Shown: positions 22,545 through 34,439 of the stretch, piece by piece | Numbering within the stretch: position 1 is the stretch's first letter | How the letters are laid out: every line of letters starts with the position of its first letter | The notes under the pieces: model-generated | What the model saw: the letters and a program-made list of their open reading frames with translations, nothing else | Told to the model about the DNA's origin: nothing | Databases searched by the model: none | DNA from: Dipteronia dyeriana | Taxonomy: Eukaryota > Streptophyta > Magnoliopsida > Sapindales > Sapindaceae | Direction of reading: 5' to 3' | Assembly (NCBI GenBank): GCA_032871835.1 | Contig: CM065297.1 | Span: 31,691,598 to 31,755,597, forward strand | DNA: 64,000 bases | Position numbers and translations under genes: made by a program

Positions 22545-22845
22545 CCAACTCGTTACCACTGTTGGCTTTAGGAGCCTCATCAATTAAGAATCTCACAATA
22601 TTCAATGTGGTCAGTCAGAGCAACATCTTTTGTTACCATCTTTTGAAATTCATACCACTGAATTTCTCTTGTTTCTCCATATGGTTATTCAGAACTGAAA
22701 TCGGAGACACAAACGAATTCACCGTTTGGGTATTCATTTGACCCACAAAAGGGTTAACCATCGGGTTGGTCAACTAACCCACAATTGGGTTGACCACCGG
22801 AGTCTCTTGAGCCACGCTTAGGATCATAGTTGATTCAGCAGTCAT
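22545..22845 (-). pseudogene. C: first gag N-terminus
   Basis: From ATG at 22843-22845 the minus strand reads MTAESTMILSVAQETPVV. After stops it continues HMEKQEKFSGMNFKRW, QKMLL and LTTLNIVRFLIDEAP. This is the opening of copia gag (EKF.G.NFKRWQQKM). It runs into non-coding sequence before the ATTGA duplication, and another gag start is found beyond element B at about 10580. Confidence 0.78.
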
Positions 22846-24013
22846 TTTACATAAGCCAAATATTTTTTGTTTTTAGAACCACTAACAATTTATCAAATGC
22901 TAGTATGTTTATATATATCAAATGTAATACATAAACATACCAATATAATTTCAGCCTTTGAAACATAAAGAACAAGTATGTATACTATTATTTATGTAAC
23001 TATAACTAATATATCATTTAAAGAGATATCACACACCGATGTAACATTGGTTATCAATTATTTGATAATTAATATATCAAACAAAATATGAAGCACCGGT
23101 AATTTCTATATATCAAATTAGTATACATCATTATGTCAAATACTGATATATAGTGCATAAAACACTGGTTGAGCACTTTAAATATAACACGTAAATCTAT
23201 AAACAAATGCTGATCTTGGTGTAAGATCATTTAATCTTATAATCAATGTACCAAAGTAAACCCGATTGTATACACAAGCTTTGTGCTATTTAGTTTCACA
23301 ATGATACTACACCAAATACTGAATTAACAACCGGAACATAGTGTTGATATATATCAACAATATATCATATACAAATAAAACAAACCTATATATTTAACAA
23401 TATATCAATCACAGGTTGTAAACCCACCGATATGAAACTATATTGAACAAATATATATCTTCTTATTTATATAGACCGGCTTGTAAAAGATTATATAAAC
23501 ATCGGTTTTTCCAAATATATACTACAATTCTATATCTCTGAAATATCAAATATTGACACAACTGGTGTGTACAATTGATATACTCTTAGAATCATAAAAA
23601 TATCATATATGTTATATGACAGTACCGATATCAATTAGTTGATATCAAACCGATGGGTCAATAATTGATTCTAGATTTCACAATTGAAATCACAATGTGT
23701 CTGGTATTACAGACCCGATTATCCATTTTAAATCACAATTGATTTCCATATCAGTGTCTGTCAATAGACCCGATTTGCCAAACTATAAATCAAATTATTA
23801 AGTGAAATCAGTGTCATATTAGTGTTTATTTTGTTTTCCATTTTTTTCCTTTTAAACTAAAATCAGTGTCTACAAAAAAGACCCAATTTCCATTGATCTT
23901 TTTAATTTTAAACCGAACCAATGAAATTTCAAGTTTGTCACGATCTGTACCAGAAACAAAAACTAGAACGTTAAAAAAACGTTTTTAAAAGTAGAAGAAA
24001 ATTGTCTTAAGAT
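22846..24013. other. C leader, AT-rich with degenerate repeats
   Basis: Leader between 5' LTR and gag, very rich in ATATATCAA and ACCGATAT-like words. A diverged repeat, GTGTCT with spacer then AGACCCRATT, occurs near 23695, 23752 and 23863. No gene seen. Confidence 0.6.
23998..24012 (-). other. unusual primer-site region of C, complementary to its own LTR
   Basis: The 15 bases next to the 5' LTR (23998-24012) are a perfect inverted repeat of 24111-24125 within that LTR (TCTTAAGACAATTTT). The usual TGG-starting tRNA-complementary site is absent here. The LTR partner is nearly conserved in the 3' LTR at about 285-298. Confidence 0.55.
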
Positions 24014-25000
24014 TGTTGTTTGTATATCGAAAAAAATTTGGTTCGAATATGTAGAAAGTAACAGACAAACAAAAGGTTAAGGAAATCGAGACCCGTGTTT
24101 CACACGATATTCTTAAGACAATTTTGCCCTATATAACACCGTATGTGTATAGCAATTGTCTCCCAGGATATAACGATTCAACAGTAGAAGTGTAAAGCAC
24201 TAACCACTATCAGTGACCTCAAATTAATATTGAACTTACCAAGCACAGAAAGAAAAGAAAAAGAGAAGAGAGAATAAATGGATTTTCGTGTGTAGACTAG
24301 GGTTTCTTATATATAGCCAAAATCAAAGATATTGATTTGGAAATTACTCGATAGCTACGTTTTAAATGATAAAGGAAATATAATTAAAGAATAATCTTCT
24401 AAAAGATTTATTCTTGATTGATCATTGGTTCTGATTACTTAGTGATCAAGTATCAAAATCTAGAATTGACCACTGATTCTGAATACTTAGTGATTAAGTA
24501 AGTATCATAATCCAAAATGGAAATCAACTATTTTCTTAATTCAATTAATTTCCTTAACCAAAGTGAAAATTACCCATTTTCCTTATCATTCATTTAAAAC
24601 GTTAGACTTAGGGAAACTATTATCAATAATTTGATTTAGAAAATAATTAATTCAAAATAGTAGCAAAAATTTGATTGTACTCTCACGGTCCAACCGGAGC
24701 ATCATTCGTATACGCAGGACGTGCCCTCGCACATGTTGATAAGTTACTATACACAACTACTTAAATACTACATATAAGTGTTTTACCCAACCAATGTAGG
24801 ATGCATATTTTCCCTACACAATGGGCTCACTTTGAGACTCAATTTCTCATTCACCCATTAATCGATTTGTGAGTTTGAGTATACCATTTCAAAACTCTCA
24901 CGAAGGAGAATTCGAATATACATTTATCTTTCATTTTTTTTAAGTCGATCATACTCAAATTACGCTCTTAAACCGTTTGTTTATCACAAATTTTCCTACA
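24014..25000 (-). repeat. C 5' LTR
   Basis: Uninterrupted copy of the C LTR, followed by TSD GTCAG at 25001-25005. Confidence 0.9.
24301..24318 (-). promoter_or_regulatory. TATA box of C LTR
   Basis: The minus strand reads GGCTATATATAAGAAACC, a strong TATA box, also present at 486-503 in the 3' LTR. Transcription would start about 30 bases further on, near 24275. Confidence 0.6.
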
Positions 25001-25005
25001 GTCAG

Positions 25006-26697
25006 ATGCCCTCATGTTTTAATATAAAGTTTGTTTTAATTAAATCTATTTTAAAATCAAAATTGGGATTGTTTTTTAGACCATTAATAACCACGTAATT
25101 AACACTAACTATTGTTCATTAGTAATTAAAATAGGTCCAGAATCATTATCATTTTTTCCTTAAATTTAGAATTTTTAATTTGTCATTTATTTTATTTTAT
25201 AATTTCAAGGTAACTTAGTCTTTTTAACATTCAAACTCTATCGACAGTTAAGTTTGACCAACTCTATCTAATGGCATAGAAAATTTCAGGGTGATTATCA
25301 GTTATTGAAAAAGTAGAAGATTTCAGGGTGATTATCGGTTATTGAAAAAGTTGTTTCAAATGGTTGTGAAAAGGTAAAGTCAGGGGAGATCGACTATAAT
25401 TTGCTCTATATATATTAGTTTTTTAGTTTTAAATTTTTAGTTTCTTACATGTAAAAGATTAAGATACCCTTTAACCTTTTGGGTTGGCTGAGTGAAATTT
25501 TGTTGAGAAAAATATTGATAAAATTATAAAATACATGGGGACTATTTTTGTCACTTTTGTAAAAACTTAAAAAATAATTGGGATCAAGTGAATACCTTAA
25601 GACTTATTAGTATTTGTCCTAAACTAATATATACATTTCTTGGTTTGATCGAGACGCCATTGTTTATTGAATTGATCAGGTATTGAAAATCTTTTCCCTA
25701 GTTTTCACATAACAACTCTTCTAAATCAATTTTTGCTATTTTATTGTACACTATTGACAATTAGGAAAGAAGTGAAGAACAAGTGAACAACTACCATTCA
25801 TTCTGTCATTCATGGCCGCCCTGATGACAAGGAAATGTTTCGAGCATAAAATCTGGACCCAGATCACACTTGGACTATATACACGTTACACACGGTTACA
25901 CACTGATACACCGGTATATAATGCTACAAAATCAAAATTAGGGATGGGAGTGGAGGCTCAATGGAGCGTGGGAGGATCCGGGAGGGTTCCCACATCCCCA
26001 CCCCCACCACCTTTCCTCAACCCTTCCACTACCACCTTTACCTACCATCTTCCCCAAAACGCCATTTAGGGGACCAGGTCATGCCCGACCTTAGGGGGAT
26101 GGGGAGTTCAGTGAGACAGCCGCATAGGATCCTAAATTGTAATTTTTTTTTTTTATTTTATTTTAGATATAATCCATATATGATTTTAAATTAACAAACA
26201 CATACATGAGTTTAAAATAGGCTTATCTTCTAAAACTAACAAATCTATAAATGAGTTTAATTTTTTAACAAAGGTCCACAAATTATAAAACTCAATTATC
26301 ATTCTTAAGTTCTTACACCAAGTCAAATATGGGTTGAATCCAATTCCTAAAACTAGTTGTCTTTTATATAATCTAAAATTGGAAAATAAGAGTATAACAT
26401 TACTCATATTACTTATCAGACAACCCATATTACTTATTAGACAACCAGAAGCAGACATCGGACAAAATCAAAAAATCAAAAATCAAAAATCAAAAATCAA
26501 ATTAGGGTTATTCAAAACTGTCTTAAATCTTGCTACAAAAATTCATATTTCGGATACAAAATCTTAACTTGAAATCTCATGGCCCCGAAAATTTATTTTC
26601 TATAGTTCGTCTTTGGCCCCGAAAATCTCAGGGCCGACCCTGGGGGACTGGGGGTGGGGGTAGGGGTGTTTTGCAACAAACCTATAGTGTATAGTAT
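25006..26697. other. intergenic, no recognised gene
   Basis: AT-rich sequence. It contains a roughly 40-bp tandem duplication (25281-25356, TTTCAGGGTGATTATC-GGTTATTGAAAAAG), an AAAAATC run (26467-26500) and a C-rich stretch near 25985-26045. Short frames (for example 25812-26069) lack recognisable similarity. Confidence 0.5.
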
Positions 26698-28331
26698 GGG
26701 TAAATATCACTTTCGTCCCTATGGTTTACTATATTATATTTTTTCGTACTTGTAGTTCCAGTACTGACCTGTTTAGTCCATATGTTACGTTTTCCATTAA
26801 ATACAAGTCATCTAACAATGTCAGAAGGCAAAATAACCGTTTTGCCCCTTAAAATGTCTTAGGGGCTTGCAAGGACAATTTTGCCCTCCAATGGCCAAAA
26901 TGTCTATACTCTTTAAATTTAAATTCCAATAAATATTTACATATTTAAAAATACACCATCAAATTGTTTTAAAAAAAAATCGAACCCAATCACCAAATTC
27001 ACCACCACCCATCTGACCACCTCTTCATCATCTACACCACCACCGCTACCACCACCCTTTTTTAAAAAACAAATACTCTAAAACAGTATTCATTTCTCCA
27101 AACCTAAATATTTTATTTTTTAAAAAAATCCACAAACACCACCCAATAGCCATCGATCATCATTGCCCAATTTTCGTTTCCAAAAAAAGCTCAAATCTTT
27201 TATAGAAAAACTAGATTGGATTACAATTTTTTTCTTAAATTTTTTTTTCTCCATCATCATCACAGATAACAATTTGTTCCTCAAACATCACCCAATAACC
27301 ATCTATCATCATCATCATAGAGAAAACAATTTGATTACATTTTTTTCTCCATCATCACGGCAACGAAAAAACAAAAGAGATAAATAAAAGCACAAAAGAG
27401 ACAAATATAATAACTAAAAAAGATCAAAACATGGAAAAAAATAACGATTTGGTGAGATCCAATAACCATTTATCATAATCATCATAGAAAAACCAATTTG
27501 ATTATATATTTTTTTCTCCATCCTCATGGAAACCAAAGAACATGAGAGATAAATTAAAAAAAATTAAAAAAAAAACAAGAAAAAAAAACCAATATGGTTA
27601 AGATCCTTGGATCTCACCGGATCCATCTTTGGATGGTTCTCCATGAAGGGGAACCCAAACAACAGCAGCCCAGTTTGCTGCGACAAGGAGAACTCGATGA
27701 TTTGGGGTTTTAGATTTTTGGGGTTTGGGGTTTTTGATTTGGGCTTCGTTTGGGGTTGGTGGTCAATTTAATATCGAATCTAGATCCGATTCGAACCAAG
27801 CTTTGTGATAAAAAAAGATGGTGGTTTGGTGGTGGTGTGCACGTGAGAATGAGAGAGATGGTGGTGGTTTGCTGAGACAGAGGTGGTGAGAGGTGATAGT
27901 GTTTATGGGTGGTAAGAGGTGGTGACCGGTGATGAAAGGTGTTGGTTAATGGTGATGAAATGTGTTTGGTGATGGTGATTGAGATGAGTTTTGATTAGTT
28001 AAATTAGTTTTATTTTAAATTTAATTAGTTTTATTTTTCAATTTAATTAGTTTTAAATTTAATTAGTCTTATTTATTTCATTTTTTATTTAATTAATTTT
28101 AAAAATGCCATTGTGCCCTTTCATCATATAGGCTTCTGGAAACTCTGATGTGGAATTACAGTCTTATCCTCGTTGACTTGATAGAATTCTGAGAAACCCT
28201 AACAGAATTAGACGGTAGAGACTAAAATAAGGATTAATTGAAAACATTTGGACCTGCATAGATAATACTGAAATGATAGAGACCAAAATGGATAATATAG
28301 TAAACCATAGGGATGAAAATGATATTTATCC
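26698..28331. mobile_element. MULE-like DNA transposon, non-autonomous
   Basis: Long inverted ends: the first roughly 90 bases (GGGTAAATATCACTTTCGTC, then CCTATGGTTTACTATATTAT) are matched in reverse by 28240-28331. The element is flanked by 10-bp direct repeats TGTATAGTAT (26688-26697) and TGTGTAGTAT (28332-28341), differing at one base. Long inverted repeats with 9-11 bp duplications are characteristic of Mutator-like elements. The interior has no transposase. It holds CCACCACC tracts on the left and GGTGGTGG on the right, and a duplicated block (about 27291-27390 and 27454-27560). Confidence 0.8.
27291..27560. repeat. direct repeat inside MULE-like element
   Basis: Two diverged copies share AATAACCAT.TATCAT, CAATTTGATTA, TTTTTTTCTCCATC and GAGATAAAT. 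A shorter third piece lies at about 27145-27165. Confidence 0.6.
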
Positions 28332-28341
28332 TGTGTAGTAT

Positions 28342-29066
28342 TTTTTGCATATCCCTTATGAGTGTCCAATATAGAGTGTATAGTATTGAGCACTCACAAG
28401 TGATTATCCATAAATACACATCTATCAAACAAGGGACTAATCTATTTATAATGTCATCAATCTATAGTGTATAGTATTGGTGCTTAATCTCTCACAAGTT
28501 ATCAACCTAAAGCGTATAGAATTGATTACCCATTTGAGATTAAATAAAAATTGAGATTATAAGTTCGGATTTCACTTGAGGAGTGTATCCTTGTTCAATC
28601 CTTCCATTCAATTGAACTTAAGAAAATCGAGTAGAGTATATACCTAATTCCATACTGAGATAATTTCTTAACAAATTAGCAAAGATAGTAGTGTTCAATC
28701 CAAGACAAATTCATTTTTGAAACCAATTAAAACAAAGAATGAAACATACTTGATAGATTAAAATAAAGAAAGAGTTCAATACAATACCCAGGGTTCAAAA
28801 ATGAATCACAACAACCCCTTACTGGAGATTTAGCTACTTAATGTCATTACAAAGCATAACTAAGAGCAGAGAGTGACAATAGACCCATGAAGAGATTCTC
28901 CTTCCTTGAAGCTTCAAATCCAATCTTCTAGTGCTCTTGTTGAGTAGAAATCAAAAAGATGATGTGTGGGTTTTTGGAGGTATTGGGGGGGAATGATTCC
29001 TATATCTAGAGAGAGAAAAAGTGAGAAAAACATATGTATGGATGTGTGGGTGATCTCACAAACGAA
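28342..29066. other. intergenic, no recognised gene
   Basis: Contains several copies of TATAGTGTATAGTATT-like words (also just left of the MULE-like element), so that element inserted into an array of these. Nothing coding seen. Confidence 0.45.
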
Positions 29067-29071
29067 TCTAT

Positions 29072-31213
29072 TGTTAGAACCTCGTTCACCGGTCACGCAG
29101 CGGAATTAAAGTTTTAAAATTTTTATACAGATCATAATCTGTATCTGGGACCAATGAACTTTGGATCGTAATTATTTTTTGGAACTAATAGATACAATAT
29201 GTATACACGGGAAATTGTAATCAATATTATCAGAAGAGAAACTTATCAACGTTTGAAGGCTCCTTCACTTTACGATATGCTTCTGTATGAACCAATCTTA
29301 CCAACGTTTTAAGGCTTCTTCACTTTACGATATGCTCTTATCTGAACCACTCGATCTTCCTCACTATCTCCCAAGACTGATAACTGTGTGTGAGCGCATC
29401 ACGGTCTCAAGAACTTGAATGGAGAATGTAGAGAGTATTGAAGAAACTCTTTCTTCTAAGAGAAAACTAACTAGAACAATTCTAGTTCTTTTATATATAT
29501 ATATATATATTTATTTAAACTGTGAACGACTCCACAGCACTAAAAAAAATTATATTTTGATTCTTTTCTCTCTTTTGTGCTTCACGCACCTCTAATAATT
29601 TTTTTTCACAACAAAACAAAACTTGCATCTACTTTTCTCTCTTTAATTTGATATCTAATGCACAGTGGCTTTTCAAAAATTTCTACGGCAATTATATGTT
29701 ATGTGTTGATCACGATGTTTCACGCACATAGTCTTTGCATCATATGCAAATTATCATGTATGTCGTTTCATATGTACACAAATTATATACAATAAAACTC
29801 TTATGTTATTAATCGATATATATCTATTAATTATTCTTTTTAAATATAATAAATATATTAAAAGTGATAATAAGTATTTTAAATTTAAACTTAAATTCAA
29901 ATACTTAGATAAATGGTTTAGTAAAAATAAAATAATCCTATTATTTTATCTTTATCAAAATCCATATATCAACTAACACCCTCCAATTAATAGTTAATTA
30001 ATAATTCATAATTATCAATATAATTAAATAATCTAATTATTTAATTAATATAACTATTAACATTGATTAAATAAATAATCTTATTATTCAATTAATTCTC
30101 GAATAAACACGTGTCACTTTCATAACACATCTAATTGGACAATCCAATTAGTTAACCGTTACCCTTGTTACCTAAATCGATCGAGCTAGCAAGGGGGCCT
30201 AAAAGACCCACAGTATTTTGAGCTCCAATAATCCTCAGAATCACTAACTAAACTCTTTAATTAATATTCCTTGATTATTAACTTCGGTGTTATTCCACTA
30301 AAAACCTGGAGCTACACTCTCTCAACTGCAGACGCTTTTACACAGACCGATACAACTTGGTGTCCATCGTTATAAATATTACACATGGTGTGATCCTCCA
30401 CAATAGTTCATAATTAGAGCTGGATCATAATGTCCGTTATACCCCTTAAATTATATATATCCTTTAAGTACCGTTGATTATCTAATGGAATATAAATCCT
30501 ATTTCCTCACGGAATTAGGAGAGCACTCATATTGTCCAAGTCTCGAATCAACCCCTTAAGGGAACTACCGTCTACTTCTCACAAGAATGAGTGGATTCCA
30601 CTATTGTGTACAAACCTTCCTAGCCACAAGCCAAACCGCAATCCGAACATAAGGAGTATATTGATCGGGAACTGCATCCGACCTCACCCATGGTATATGA
30701 AATACCACGATCTAACCTGAAGGAGTCAATAAGACACCCAGGATTAAGATCACCCACATATAGTCATCATTAGTTGATATATATGAATCTCATCGGTAAA
30801 CGGATCTTGGTGAGAGATTCATATAGATCATGGCCCAGTCCTATATGATCACATCATACAAGGTGCCTCCATTCCTATATCTTATGATGCCTCCATTCCT
30901 ATATCTCATATGAATGATTCAGGATAAAATCACCGTACATTACGGAATGGACCGCAGCTATAAATTAACCACAAATAAAGTACCCAGCATTATTTGCCAT
31001 CTATGGACTCTTTAGATTGCACGTCTCTTACTATATCCATCTGTATATGACACTTATATACATAGTTCGAGATTACATCTGACAATCTTGGATGTTAAAT
31101 ATATATGCATAAGTTATAAAATAAACAACACAACAAGAATGAATTGAACTTTTCCTTTTATTTATTTCATAAATCCATTTACAAATTACATCTTTAGGGC
31201 ATAAACCCCAACA
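29072..31213 (-). mobile_element. solo LTR of a copia element (D/G family)
   Basis: A 2142-bp LTR starting TGTTAGAACCTCGTTCACC and ending ATAAACCCCAACA, flanked by exact TCTAT duplications at 29067-29071 and 31214-31218. It is similar along its whole length to the LTRs of element D, with no second LTR or internal region. It therefore arose by LTR-LTR recombination that removed the interior. The orientation is as in D (minus). It contains a TA microsatellite near 29498-29510 and a small duplication near 30855-30905. Confidence 0.93.
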
Positions 31214-31218
31214 TCTAT

Positions 31219-32049
31219 ATATAGGATTATTGAAATAGGTCTAAAATGATGAAATAGCTAGGTTTGATGCTCGTAGTGCAAGGGTAAGGTATCCGCACAG
31301 TGGCCATTTTAAGTCTGATCTACTCCTTGGTTCACGGTATTTGCACGGATAGGACCCACACAGTACCCATATTCTATGCGAGTCCGAAAGTCCATATTCC
31401 GGTGCCCGATTGCTGCATGAGTGAAAACCTGTGGATTATGCAATCTTCATGCATAATCTCCTTATGTGCGGGTGAGGCACCTGCATAGTACCTGTGTACC
31501 GAAACCTTCAGTTCTTCCTTTGCACCGTTTGTTCCTTTTTTTGCACGAACGTCTAGATTCTTGTTTCCAATACCTAAATTGCACTAAATCCCCGCAGTCA
31601 TTATAAAAGAGCCAATAAGTCACAAAAACACATGAAAATGAGATAAGTGACATGGAATGAGGGCCAAAATATAGTACAATTTTGGCACGATTAAGCCGCA
31701 ACATTACTTGGCTCTGATTCCCTTTTTCTCATTTTTGTACTTTTTTCACCTAAAGTTCTTCCATCTCTCATCAATGCCCATGTGGATAAGTAAACCTGTA
31801 AACACTTGATTCAAATAGTAAAATCACAGGATATTGCCAGAGAACAAGCAAAAAGAGTCCAACTTTATTAAAAAAAGGTCGCGACATTGCTTGGCTCTGA
31901 TTTCCTTTTTCTTTTGTTTGTATGCCTAAAGTTCTTCCATCTCTCATCAATGCCCTTGTGTCCTAAATAAACCTATTGTTATCCTGAAAATTGGCCAAAG
32001 ATTTCCTAGACAACGCTTCGCCTAGATCACGGTTTTGTCACGGTTGAGA
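31219..32049. other. intergenic or decayed element interior with a 105-bp direct repeat
   Basis: Copies at about 31698-31797 and 31878-31975 share ACATT.CTTGGCTCTGATT and CTAAAGTTCTTCCATCTCTC. Being just beyond the minus-strand LTR at 32160-32863, it may be interior of that element. No frame recognised. Confidence 0.5.
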
Positions 32050-32159
32050 TATCGGGGCAAAAGTATACGGATAGGGGTAGCGAGAAGCATTGACTTATGT
32101 GGACCGAGCTATACCAGTTACTTGCCATGACCGGTTGCCAGGAGTGCTAGTACCGGTCA

Positions 32160-32863
32160 TGACTAGTGACACATGACACACTATATATTATATTAACAAG
32201 GCGTTAATTCAAATGTTAATGAATAAGATGCGCTATTTCCTATGAGAATGATTGGGTTACCACTATTGATAAAAAAAGGGTATAACTCTTATCACCATAC
32301 AACAGGGGAGAGGGGATGATATCTAAAAGGTCCGTCGTTCTATAGTAGTAAATATTACACCTTCTTGGGTCTCAAAGTGGAGACCAATCATTTTATAGTA
32401 GCATGGTATTTTATTATCTTCTTAAGGTAAAGGTCTCAAGTAAAAAAAAACCCTCCTCAACTCTACTAGAGTCGGGGTATTTATAGAGTGTAGAGTATGT
32501 GGTAGGTAAGTAGGATCATCCTTCGTGGGGTATCCTTAGCATGATCCTCGTCACTTCTTTGCTTTGGGCCTTCTGTGGCACATGCCTCAAAGGGTCGAGA
32601 TTGCCCTGGCGGTCGAGTAGGTATGTGGGAGATCTCACATTTGGTAGGGATAATTGTTAGGTGATCTTCACCGTTCATCCGCTCTGAACATGGGCAACAC
32701 ACCCACCTTGGTCGGCTGGGATAGCCACACGTATCCTCTCATGCCTATATAGATGCCTCGTAGATGTTTATTTGGCACTTTCCCCGACTCTGGTTGGCTG
32801 GGGTTGCTTAAGTTGGCCAAACAAGTCACTTTCACAAATGGGGTTTGTTAAGGGACAGTGACA
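32160..32863 (-). repeat. LTR facing left (element K)
   Basis: Reverse copy of the LTR at 32865-33640, diverged. On the minus strand it has a TATA box CTATAAATACCCCGACTC (about 32465-32482), then TATAGTAGC and TTACACC..GGGTCTC blocks. It ends CTAGTCA and is followed by TGACCGGTACTAGCACTCC, which resembles the primer-site region of element J. Confidence 0.7.
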
Positions 32864-32864
32864 G

Positions 32865-33640
32865 TGTCTGCCACGCTGCCACTGTCGGGTAGTTCTTTCC
32901 AAGGTTTCCACTTTCTGCCTGTTTTCTTTTTGTATCTTTCCTATCTATTGGAACTCAGGTTCCTTCTTTGGTAGAACTCGATAGGGCATACGTGGGACAA
33001 TCTCAGCCAACCGAAGTGCCTATATGGATCTTAGGGCTTACGTGGGACAATCTCAGCCAACCGAGGTGTGTGTATAGATTGTGCCCCAAGCAGATCAATA
33101 ATAGAGATCTCTTAATAGCCATCCTTCCCAAGGGTGAGGTCTTCCTCCTATCCTACTCGACCACTAGGTCAGCCTCTAGGCCCAGCTGAAACAATCTCGA
33201 CCCTTCAAGGCACGCGCCACAGTGGGCTCCGAACGAAGGGGTTGTGAGGATCATGCTAAAGTCCCCCACGTAGAAGAACCCACCTCACCAACCACATGTA
33301 TGATACCCTATAATTACTCCAACTCTTGAAGAGTTAAGGAGGAGGATTTTACTTCAAGAGAGAAAAATATGGGAAAATGAGTGCTACTATAGAAGGACTG
33401 GTCTCCCTTTTGAGACCTAAACGGTGTAATGTTGCTACTATAGGACGACTAGTTTCTACCTTCAGGACCTGAACCATGTACTCCCAGCTTCACTGGTAAA
33501 GTATAGAAAGTTGCATTCTTCTCCCCCTGTAAGACCTATAATCCAAACTATTTAATGAAAGGATACACTACTCATTTCCCATTATTTGTATTAGTGTCTT
33601 GTTCGCATATTTGATATTGTGTTATGCCCAACCCTAGTCA
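32865..33640 (+). repeat. 5' LTR of gypsy element J
   Basis: Begins TGTCTGCCACG and ends CCCTAGTCA. It is followed at once by TGGCTGGTACCGGCATCC, a probable primer-binding site. It contains a 50-bp duplication (32984-33020 and 33036-33066, TACGTGGGACAATCTCAGCC). Gag of the same strand begins about 0.8 kb downstream. Confidence 0.7.
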
Positions 33641-34439
33641 TGGCTGGTACCGGCATCCTTGGGAACCGGTTCTAGCAGCTGCTGGGTAGCCCAGTCCACG
33701 TGAATCAGAGCTTTCCACTGCTCCAACCTAAATACCTCAACCTCCCTAATGGAACCCGGCTCTCTAGATTGCTCTAAGGCCCTTACAACTATGGAGCAGT
33801 GCTCCGTCCGATCTAAATGTTGTCTGGGAAGTCCCTGATCGAGGTTAAGTCTCCCATCTCAAAGACTAATGACAATGAGGTTAAGGTCCTCTCAAGGTCA
33901 GCCTGATCCGTCATGAGCTTACTCCTATGTCTCTTCATAGGAGACAGGTGACAAAGAAATTGTACCGACCCAACCAGACCATATGCATTTAGAGATGTCA
34001 CCGATGCCGCCTTAGCAACAGCCGGCCCCGACCGCCCCCATTTTCACGCTACTCCCTAGCCACATTTTACAAGACTTATTTGAGTAGAAAAGTTACTGCC
34101 TTCATGGAAGGGATCCGAAGTAACATATTAACCCCCCGACTCAGATACTGTATATGGTCCTTAAGCCAATTAGGCCCAATATAAGAACCCCAGTGTTTGA
34201 CATGCTTGGTTTCATTTCAGCACCTATCTAGAGGCTAGAAGCGAGTGAACCTTACTGGATCTGTTCTGCAATAGAGGTCCTCCGTAGGGAAACAGCCTCG
34301 AGCTAACCCACAACAACCAACAGGTATGGGACCGGAAGTAAAACAAAGGTAGAGTGGACCTGGCCGTAGGGAAGGCAAGAAGGAGAAGCTTGGAGGGAGC
34401 CCAGACTGAGCACAACATCTTAGACAGTAGGGGAAGAAG

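Larger units (their letters stand above)
176..25000 (-). mobile_element. element C: Ty1/copia retrotransposon, defective and nested
   Basis: C is a minus-strand copia element. Its two roughly 1-kb LTRs (176-7233, split by element A, and 24014-25000) are closely similar along their length. They are flanked by identical 5-bp duplications, GTCAG at 171-175 and 25001-25005. Internal homology in minus order is gag N-terminus, a second gag, integrase remnant, reverse transcriptase and RNase H. The order reverse transcriptase after integrase identifies Ty1/copia. Protease and the zinc knuckle were not found. Element A sits in the 3' LTR and element B within the gag region, so both are younger than C. 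All frames carry stops or shifts, so C is dead. Confidence 0.88.

Noticed and set aside
25812..26194. Plus frames rich in Pro and Thr
   Set aside because: Come from C-rich low-complexity DNA. No domain or splice context.
32050..33750. Foldback DNA transposon
   Set aside because: Each arm has its own TATA box, primer-site-like flank and LTR ends, and the right arm leads to gag. Two LTRs head to head fit better.
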